Below, piece after piece: positions 16,204 to 21,391 of a stretch of DNA of 32,439 nt. Within the stretch, counting starts at the first letter, position 1. Each line of letters begins with the position of its first letter. Source of the stretch: Clostridiales bacterium (lineage in GTDB: Bacteria > Bacillota > Clostridia > Christensenellales > Borkfalkiaceae); assembly GCA_022508265.1 (NCBI GenBank), contig JAFLVP010000002.1, forward strand, positions 1-32,439, written 5' to 3'. Both the position numbers and the translations under genes were made by a program. The notes under the pieces were generated by a model that made no database searches, was not told where the DNA came from, and worked only from the letters and a program-made list of their open reading frames with translations.

Positions 16204-17247
16204 ATGAAAAAAATTTTATTTTGCGGCGGCGGCAGCGCGGGACACGTTATACCCAACGTTGCGCTTATAGAGAGCCTTGACGGCATTACGGAAAACTTCT
16301 ATATCGGCACGGACGGCATAGAGAGCAAAATCTGTGCTCAAAACAATATAAAATTCTACGAGTGCGACGCAGTTAAGCTCGTACGCGGGAAAATTCTTTG
16401 CAACCTTACCCTCCCCTTTAAGCTTATAAAGAGCATAGGCTCGGCGGGTAAAATTTTAGACGAGGTCAAGCCCGACCTCGTATTTTGCAAGGGCGGCTAC
16501 GCCTGTGTTCCGCCCGCTATTGCCGCAAAAAAGAGAAATATACCCGTAATTACCCACGAGTCGGACGTCAGCGCTGGACTTGCAAATAAGTTTATAGCAA
16601 AGAGATGCCGCAAAGTCCTTACAACCTTTCCGTCAACGGCAAGAAAATTCAGTACGGGCATATGTACGGGCTCCCCGATGCGGAAAAGCCTTTTCGGGCG
16701 GGACAAGGCAAATGCCCGCGAGCATTACGGGCTTGATATGCGCCCCACCGTGCTCGTTTTCGGAGGAGGGAGCGGTTCTAAAATTATCAACGAAAGCCTT
16801 CGCAAATGCGCCGCAAAAATCTGTAAAAAGTACAATATTCTGCACCTTTGCGGCAGGGGCAACGCGTTGGACGCGAATATTTACGGATATAAGCAGATTG
16901 AGTTTGAAAACGATATGGGAGTTGCCTACGCCTGCGCCGATTACGCCATCTCGCGGTGCGGTTCGAACGCCGCAAACGAGCTTATCGCGCTCAAAATTCC
17001 CACTCTTTTTATACCTTTGCAAAATAAAAGGACGCGGGGCGATCAGGTTAAAAACGCCGAGCTCTTCCGCGACGCGGGACTGTGCCGAGTGCTGTATGAA
17101 AACGAGCTTACCCCCGCCTCTCTCGAACAAAACGTCGAACTGCTGATAAACGACGAAAATTTAAAAACCGCACTTGAAAAAAGCGCGGTTAAATGCGGAA
17201 ACGAAAAGATTGTAAACGAAATTCTGAATACTTTATTCAATGAATGA
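16204..17247 (+). CDS. murG: UDP-GlcNAc transferase MurG (lipid II synthase)
   Basis: A 347-residue GT-B glycosyltransferase of the MurG family, which adds GlcNAc to lipid I on the inner face of the membrane to make lipid II. The first glycine-rich loop is CGGGSAGHVIPN (residues 7-18). THESDVSAGLANK occupies the place of the usual HEQNxxPGxANK segment, and VFGGGSGS is the second Gly-rich loop. The UDP-sugar site is SRCGSNAANELIALKIPTLFIPL. It is a standalone gene rather than part of a division-cell-wall cluster. There is no Shine-Dalgarno; a weak TAATAT lies 6 nt before the ATG. Confidence 0.93.
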   Translation: MKKILFCGGGSAGHVIPNVALIESLDGITENFYIGTDGIESKICAQNNIKFYECDAVKLVRGKILCNLTLPFKLIKSIGSAGKILDEVKPDLVFCKGGYACVPPAIAAKKRNIPVITHESDVSAGLANKFIAKRCRKVLTTFPSTARKFSTGICTGSPMRKSLFGRDKANAREHYGLDMRPTVLVFGGGSGSKIINESLRKCAAKICKKYNILHLCGRGNALDANIYGYKQIEFENDMGVAYACADYAISRCGSNAANELIALKIPTLFIPLQNKRTRGDQVKNAELFRDAGLCRVLYENELTPASLEQNVELLINDENLKTALEKSAVKCGNEKIVNEILNTLFNE

Positions 17248-17251
17248 CAGA

Positions 17252-17276
17252 GCGCGCGAAATTTCGCGCGCTTTTA
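17252..17276. terminator. Bidirectional terminator between murG and mntP
   Basis: A 20-nt perfect palindrome (GCGCGCGAAA / TTTCGCGCGC), followed by TTTTATTT on the plus strand, between two convergent genes. Confidence 0.85.
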
Positions 17277-17277
17277 T

Positions 17278-17895
17278 TTAAAATGCCAAAACGGCGTATG
17301 ATTCGAGAACGATTTTTATTGCTATAAGTATAAGCACCGCTCCGCCGATAATTTCGGCAACGCTTGCCTTTTTGCGGAAGAGCTTTCCCACCTTTACGCC
17401 GATAAGCAGTCCGCCGAGCGAAATTGCAAAGGTTATTACGCCTATGATAGCGACGCTTATCCAAGCCCAAAGCTGAACGTTGCCCGTCGCGGCAAGCATT
17501 GCGTTCAAACTGAACCCTACTGCCAAAGCGTCTATGCTCGTTGCCACGCCCTGAACAAGTACTTCGGGGTAGGAAAACCTCTTGGGCTTTAACTCCTCTT
17601 CGGGAGATTTCAGCTCCTTAATTCCGTCGAAAATCATCTTTCCGCCGATTACTACGAGCAAGGCAAACGCTACCCAGTGGTCGAACGCCTCTATTTGTTC
17701 GAGAAAGAGCATTCCGAGGTAAAAGCCTATTATCGGCATAACCGCCTGAAATAAGCCGAACGTCAATGGTATTGTTACCCCTTTGCGCTTATTTAAATTT
17801 CTGTACACCATGCCGTCGCAGATTGACACCGCAAACGCGTCCATTGCAAGCGAAATGCCGGATAAAACCACCGACAGCAATACGCTGAAAATCAT
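17278..17895 (-). CDS. mntP: Manganese efflux pump MntP
   Basis: A 205-residue integral membrane exporter with six predicted helices in two repeats, each carrying the family's Asp-containing signature: AMDAFAVSI (about 17-25) and ATSIDALAVGFSL. GGKMIFDG and the C-terminal GGAVLILIAIKIVLE also fit MntP. It pumps Mn(II) out of the cell. MntP genes are often preceded by a yybP-ykoY manganese riboswitch. None can be present here, because the -10 box is only 6 nt from the ATG. Confidence 0.94.
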   Translation of the reverse strand: MIFSVLLSVVLSGISLAMDAFAVSICDGMVYRNLNKRKGVTIPLTFGLFQAVMPIIGFYLGMLFLEQIEAFDHWVAFALLVVIGGKMIFDGIKELKSPEEELKPKRFSYPEVLVQGVATSIDALAVGFSLNAMLAATGNVQLWAWISVAIIGVITFAISLGGLLIGVKVGKLFRKKASVAEIIGGAVLILIAIKIVLESYAVLAF

Positions 17896-17901
17896 AATTC
17901 A

Positions 17902-17930
17902 ATTATATCATACGTACCGCACGTTGTAAA
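17902..17930 (-). promoter_or_regulatory. Promoter of mntP, leaderless geometry
   Basis: On the minus strand TTTACA (17925-17930), 17 nt ending in TATGA, TATAAT (17902-17907), then TGAATT and ATG. The preceding TG also makes an extended -10. Confidence 0.85.
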
Positions 17931-17966
17931 TAATATTTGAATTGCAATTTTATAAATCAAATTATC

Positions 17967-17996
17967 AAAAAAGCCCGAACCGCGTCGTTCGGGCTT
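17967..17996 (-). terminator. Terminator of the aldo-keto reductase gene
   Basis: AAGCCCGAAC and GTTCGGGCTT form a 10-bp stem with a 6-nt loop, with a T-run on the minus strand, 6 nt after the stop codon. Confidence 0.9.
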
Positions 17997-18001
17997 AATT
18001 T

Positions 18002-18826
18002 TTAACTTCTGTACGGTTTGGGGAAAAGTCCTTTTATGCCGTTTAACAGGTTCATATCGCTTTCGGGAATTTGGAAATCGAGCTTGATGTTGTCGGCAAT
18101 TCTCGAAGGCGTTACCGACTTGGGCAGGGGAAGCGTTCCCCTTTGCAGGCAGTATTTTATGCACAGTTGCGCAAGGCTTACTCCCAACTTTTCGGCAATT
18201 TCTTTGATTTCGGCAATCTCTAAAATTTTGCCCGTCGCAAGAGGCGAGTACGCCTCTACGAGTATTCCCGTTTTTTTGCAGTATTCCAAAATAGGTTCCT
18301 GCGTGTTGCCTATATAAAATCTTATCTGATTGACAGACGGCACTACGCCAGTTGCGCCGACGAGCGAGTCGATTTGCTCGCCGTTGAAGTTGGAAACGCC
18401 GATAGAGCGCAGTTTGCCCTCTTTTTTGAGGTCAATCATCGCTTTCCACGCCGCAATATTTCCCTCCGTGCAGTCACTGCCGACGTTCGACCACGGCCAC
18501 GGTGCGTGTATGAGATATAAGTCGAGATAATCAAGCCCCAAAGCCTTTAAAGACCTTTCGCAGTACTCCTTTGCACCGTCGTATGACTTTATGTCCGAGG
18601 GAAGCTTTGTAGTTATAAACAGCTGTTCGCGCGGAACTCCGCATTCCTTTACAGCTTTGCCGACTGCGTCCTCGTTGTCGTACACGTAGGCGGTATCTAC
18701 GTGCCGATAACCGCAATCTACGGCGGCGCGCACTGCATTGTATGCGTCGGGCTTGGGCGACTGCCAGGTTCCGAGTCCGACTGCGGGAATTTCAACTTTG
18801 TCGTTCAAAATAAATTTATCAATCAT
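18002..18826 (-). CDS. Aldo-keto reductase
   Basis: A 274-residue NADPH-dependent (beta/alpha)8 oxidoreductase of the AKR5-like bacterial group, whose members reduce 2,5-diketo-gluconate, methylglyoxal or other aldehydes. The catalytic tetrad is visible: Asp and Tyr in HVDTAYVYDNE, Lys in TTKLPSD and His in YLIHAPWP. The signature YRHVDTA and the C-terminal cofactor segment LPLPKSVTPSRIADN are present. The substrate cannot be assigned. GCGAGG precedes the ATG. It is divergent from the beta-eliminating lyase gene. Confidence 0.92.
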   Translation of the reverse strand: MIDKFILNDKVEIPAVGLGTWQSPKPDAYNAVRAAVDCGYRHVDTAYVYDNEDAVGKAVKECGVPREQLFITTKLPSDIKSYDGAKEYCERSLKALGLDYLDLYLIHAPWPWSNVGSDCTEGNIAAWKAMIDLKKEGKLRSIGVSNFNGEQIDSLVGATGVVPSVNQIRFYIGNTQEPILEYCKKTGILVEAYSPLATGKILEIAEIKEIAEKLGVSLAQLCIKYCLQRGTLPLPKSVTPSRIADNIKLDFQIPESDMNLLNGIKGLFPKPYRS

Positions 18827-18842
18827 TTTTTACCTCGCCTAT

Positions 18843-18871
18843 ACTCTACCACAATTACCTAAATTTGTCAA
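18843..18871 (-). promoter_or_regulatory. Promoter of the aldo-keto reductase gene
   Basis: On the minus strand TTGACA (18866-18871), 17 nt, TAGAGT (18843-18848). A short leader carries GCGAGG. Confidence 0.75.
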
Positions 18872-18936
18872 TTATGCGTTATATTCTTAACTTATAGCCT
18901 ATGTACTGTTTTTCAAGTTTATTTTCGTACTTTGCA

Positions 18937-18965
18937 TTGACAATTTGATGGAAAAATATTACAAT
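18937..18965 (+). promoter_or_regulatory. Promoter of the beta-eliminating lyase gene
   Basis: TTGACA (18937-18942), 17 nt, TACAAT (18960-18965). The leader is about 30 nt with AAGGAGAG. There is no room for a TnaC-type leader peptide. Confidence 0.82.
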
Positions 18966-19000
18966 AGTATGTGGAATAATTATTTAAGGAGAGTTATTTA

Positions 19001-20380
19001 ATGAAACCAATTTATTTTCCTGAACCTTTCAGAATAAAAAGCGTTGAACCTCTGAAAATGCTTACGAGGGAAGAGCGCGAAGAAAAAATTGCCAAAGCCG
19101 ACTATAACGTATTCTATCTTGCCTCGAAGGACGTTTACATCGACCTTTTGACGGACAGCGGCACGGGCGCAATGAGTTCCGACCAGTGGGCGGGCGTTAT
19201 GCTCGGCGACGAGTCGTACGCAGGCGCCGACTGCTACTTCAAGGTGCAGGAAGTTGCGAAAAAGATTTTCGGTATGCCGTACATACAGCTCGTTCATCAG
19301 GGCAGAGCTGCGGAAAAGGTTCTTCTTCCCATTCTCTTGAACGGAAAGAAGTATGCAATATCGAATATGCACTTTGACACTACCCGCGCTCACGTTGAGC
19401 TTGCGGGCGCACGCGCTATCGACTGCGTTGTACCCGAGGCTCTGGACACCACTGCCCAATACGACTTCAAGGGCAATATGGACTGCAAGAGGCTTGAAAA
19501 GTATATCAATGAGCTGGGTGCGGAGAATATCGGCGTTATAATAATGACCATAACCAACAACTCCGCCGGCGGTCAGCCCGTTTCGGTAAAGAATATCCGC
19601 GAAACAAGAGCAATTGCCCGCAAGTACGGCATTAAGTTTATGATTGACGCGGCGCGCTATGCGGAAAACTCCTACTTTGTAAAACAGCGCGAACCCGAGT
19701 TCAAGAACAGCTCGATTGCAGACATAATTAAAGCGTCGTTTGAGGACGCCGACTGCTTTACGATGAGCTCCAAAAAGGACGCTATCGTCAATATGGGCGG
19801 ACTTATCGGCTGCCGCGACAAGGAGTTGTTCGAGCTTGTAAAACAGAGAACTATCTCGTTCGAGGGCTTTATAACCTACGGCGGTATGTCGGGACGCGAC
19901 ATCGAGGCGCTTGCACGCGGACTTGAAGAGGGCGTTGACGAAAATTATCTGCGCTATAGAATAGGTCAGATGCAATATCTTGCGGCAAGGCTCGACGAGG
20001 GCGGTATTCCCTATCAGAGCCCCGTAGGCGGACACGCGGTGTTCATTGACGCGAAGAAGCTTCTCCCCCACATCCCCTACTACGAATTCCCCGCTCAAGC
20101 TCTTGCAATAGAGCTCTACCGCGAGGCGGGTATACGCGCCTGCGACATCGGTTCTTATATGCTCGGCAACGACCCCGACACAGGCAAACAGCTTGAAGCG
20201 GAGTTCGAGTTTACAAGACTTGCAATCCCCCGCAGAGTTTATACGCAGTCGCACCTTGACGTGATTGCCGATGCACTCATAAACATAAAGGAACGCGCGA
20301 GCAGTATAAAGGGCTATAAAATTGTAGAAGAACCCCCTATTCTCCGTCACTTCACTGCAAAACTTAAGCCTATTAAATAA
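19001..20380 (+). CDS. Tryptophanase / tyrosine phenol-lyase family beta-eliminating lyase
   Basis: A 459-residue PLP enzyme that splits tryptophan to indole, or tyrosine to phenol, plus pyruvate and ammonia. The PLP lysine lies in [14 protein letters not shown] (about 257) and the cofactor Asp/Arg in [14 protein letters not shown]. The N-terminus ([28 protein letters not shown]) looks like tyrosine phenol-lyase, and [13 protein letters not shown] (about 411) has the Arg that contacts the tyrosine hydroxyl in that enzyme. Yet HFDTTRAH carries Asp where E. coli tryptophanase has it, and the C-terminus LRHFTAKLK has the tryptophanase His instead of Phe. The substrate is therefore left open. It has its own promoter and terminator. 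Confidence 0.9.
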   Translation: MKPIYFPEPFRIKSVEPLKMLTREEREEKIAKADYNVFYLASKDVYIDLLTDSGTGAMSSDQWAGVMLGDESYAGADCYFKVQEVAKKIFGMPYIQLVHQGRAAEKVLLPILLNGKKYAISNMHFDTTRAHVELAGARAIDCVVPEALDTTAQYDFKGNMDCKRLEKYINELGAENIGVIIMTITNNSAGGQPVSVKNIRETRAIARKYGIKFMIDAARYAENSYFVKQREPEFKNSSIADIIKASFEDADCFTMSSKKDAIVNMGGLIGCRDKELFELVKQRTISFEGFITYGGMSGRDIEALARGLEEGVDENYLRYRIGQMQYLAARLDEGGIPYQSPVGGHAVFIDAKKLLPHIPYYEFPAQALAIELYREAGIRACDIGSYMLGNDPDTGKQLEAEFEFTRLAIPRRVYTQSHLDVIADALINIKERASSIKGYKIVEEPPILRHFTAKLKPIK

Positions 20381-20389
20381 ATTTAAAGT

Positions 20390-20425
20390 AAATATCCACC
20401 CGCACAGCGGGTGGATATTTGTTTT
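20390..20425 (+). terminator. Terminator of the beta-eliminating lyase gene
   Basis: AAATATCCACCCGC and GCGGGTGGATATTT form a perfect 14-bp stem with an ACA loop, followed by GTTTT. Confidence 0.93.
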
Positions 20426-20492
20426 GGAATAATTAACACATTAAAAATAAATTGCCGCTTTATAATTTTTTTTATAAATGGGCTCAAATTGT

Positions 20493-20520
20493 TTGCGTTT
20501 TTCTATTATTTAAGTATAAT
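20493..20520 (+). promoter_or_regulatory. Probable promoter of the tRNA-Pro unit
   Basis: TTGCGT, a 16-nt spacer and TATAAT (20515-20520). It lies just before the decayed tRNA copy and about 95 nt before the intact tRNA. Confidence 0.65.
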
Positions 20521-20531
20521 TATATGTGTTT

Positions 20532-20600
20532 TGAGGTGTAGCGCAGCTTGCAAGCATCGTCCGGTTAGGTCGAAGGTTGTGCGCTCAAATCTCAAATCAA
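20532..20600 (+). pseudogene. Decayed tRNA-Pro copy
   Basis: The first 19 nt (TGAGGTGTAGCGCAGCTTG) are identical to the intact tRNA-Pro 83 bp downstream. Resemblance then continues through CCGGTTAGG and the T-arm region CTCAAAT. The D-stem is broken, the anticodon stem no longer pairs, and the 3' end lacks CCA. It lies between a promoter and the intact tRNA, so it is probably transcribed as part of the tRNA precursor. Confidence 0.75.
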
Positions 20601-20614
20601 TTTAATATCCGCAT

Positions 20615-20691
20615 TGAGGTGTAGCGCAGCTTGGTAGCGCGTCTGGTTAGGGACCAGAAGGTCGTGGGTTCAAGTCCCGTCACCTCAACCA
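20615..20691 (+). tRNA. tRNA-Pro, anticodon AGG
   Basis: A 77-nt cloverleaf: acceptor TGAGGTG/CACCTCA, D-stem GCGC/GCGC, anticodon stem TCTGG/CCAGA with loop TTAGGGA, T-stem GTGGG/CCCGT (two G-U pairs) with loop TTCAAGT, discriminator A and encoded CCA. Anticodon AGG reads Pro codons. Bacterial tRNA-Pro normally carries UGG, GGG or CGG, so A34 is unusual and would probably be edited to inosine by TadA. G37 and the body match other bacterial tRNA-Pro, which supports the identity. Confidence 0.93.
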
Positions 20692-20734
20692 AAAATAGCC
20701 TAATCCGAATTTTTTCGGGTTAGGCTATTTTTTT
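20692..20734 (+). terminator. Terminator of tRNA-Pro
   Basis: AATAGCCTAATCCGAA and TTCGGGTTAGGCTATT form a 16-bp stem with one G-U pair and a TTTT loop, followed by a T-run. Confidence 0.92.
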
Positions 20735-20750
20735 ATGTTAAAGAGCTTTG

Positions 20751-20936
20751 TGGCGGGACTTGTGGGACGAGCGAGCAGTTCTTCAAACAGCGGACACCCG
20801 CTGTTTGTGCGAGCGAGATGAGCCAGCGCATATGCACGCGCTGTGCGGTGACCGAGGCGGCTGCTGTCCTTACAGCCGCCGAGACGGCGATTGAAACGTC
20901 ACCGCTAAAGGCGCAAGTCCCGCAAGACTGCGTCTT
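20751..20936 (+). ncRNA. GC-rich multi-helix non-coding element (candidate structured RNA or tRNA-derived repeat)
   Basis: This 186-nt block has no plausible ORF and is much GC-richer than its flanks. It can fold as a closing helix GCGGGACTTG (20753-20762) with CAAGTCCCGC (20914-20923). Inside are the hairpins CAAACAGCGG/CCGCTGTTTG (20784-20807) and CAGCGC/GCGCTG (20824-20843), and a helix GCGGTGAC/GTCACCGC (20845-20905) enclosing GGCGGCTG/CAGCCGCC (20856-20880). A small hairpin AAGAC/GTCTT follows. CGAGCGAG occurs twice around the first hairpin. The 3' closing strand repeats tRNA-Pro T-arm sequence. It matches no RNA family I know. The pairing is seen directly; expression and orientation are inferred. 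Confidence 0.55.
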
Positions 20937-20954
20937 CGGTACGACACCTCAATC

Positions 20955-20998
20955 AAAAATAGGCTAAATTGAACACAGGTTCAATTTAGCCTATTTTT
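20955..20998. terminator. Long perfect hairpin, terminator-like
   Basis: A 20-bp perfect stem (20955-20974 with 20979-20998) with an ACAG loop, A-rich on its left and T-rich on its right end, so it could stop transcription from either side. Its core (AATAGG/CTATT) echoes the tRNA-Pro terminator. Positions 20999-21056 contain nothing else I can identify. Confidence 0.75.
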
Positions 20999-21056
20999 AT
21001 GTTGTGTAATATCCATCCGAATTCTTCTCTCTGCAACTTATATTTATAAATTTACC

Positions 21057-21381
21057 TTAGCCTGTCGTGCCATCCGAATGGTGAACAAGTTCCAAATCGG
21101 TCTCTTTGATGGAGATTCCTATCGTATCTGCACCCGTTTCGTCGTCAAAAAAGACGAGCCAACTTCCCTTTATTTTTTTCCGAATCGAGTATCGCACCAA
21201 TCATCCCATTATGTACGCCGTCCTTTGCATACTTCGGCTTTTCGACTGCCACTTTCACCGTATCATACTCTCTTAATCGAGTCGGTTCAAAACTAAGTTT
21301 CTTTACAGGATCTTGTGAACTGAACCATTCTGCAAGTTCTTTTACTATGGCTTCATTCTCAGGTTTTGCAAAAAAATTCAA
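21057..21381 (-). pseudogene. Frameshifted small gene at the end of the island
   Basis: One frame runs from about 21381 through FAKPENEAIVKELAEWF and RLREYDTVKVAVEKPKYAKD, then GVHNGMIGAIL. The next frame continues directly with SWLVFFDDETGADTIGISIK and ends in DLELVHHSDGTTG and a stop at 21057. The switch falls at a run of seven A (T at 21173-21179 on the plus strand). Removing one A restores a single frame of about 108 residues. The second half looks like a small SH3-like beta barrel, vaguely as in DUF4926, but I cannot name it. No ATG or ribosome binding site is seen; TTG at 21379-21381 is the first possible start. It is 10 nt downstream of the GNAT gene. Confidence 0.55.
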
Positions 21382-21391
21382 GTCGGTGTTT

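Noticed and set aside
16633-17146. Overlapping open frames of 144 and 165 codons within murG
   Set aside because: MurG motifs run intact through this region. The other frames are by-products of GC-rich codons.
17896-17966. Manganese (yybP-ykoY) riboswitch before mntP
   Set aside because: The promoter -10 box ends 6 nt before the ATG, so the transcript has no leader to hold a riboswitch.
18998-20350. A 450-codon open frame on the minus strand, opposite the beta-eliminating lyase gene
   Set aside because: It is the antisense shadow of a clearly recognised PLP enzyme. It has no ribosome binding site and its composition (many Cys, Arg and Val) mirrors the real gene.
20740-20950. CRISPR array or tandem repeat near tRNA-Pro
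   Set aside because: The repeats are inverted and of different sequence and length, with no regular spacers, and no cas gene is present.
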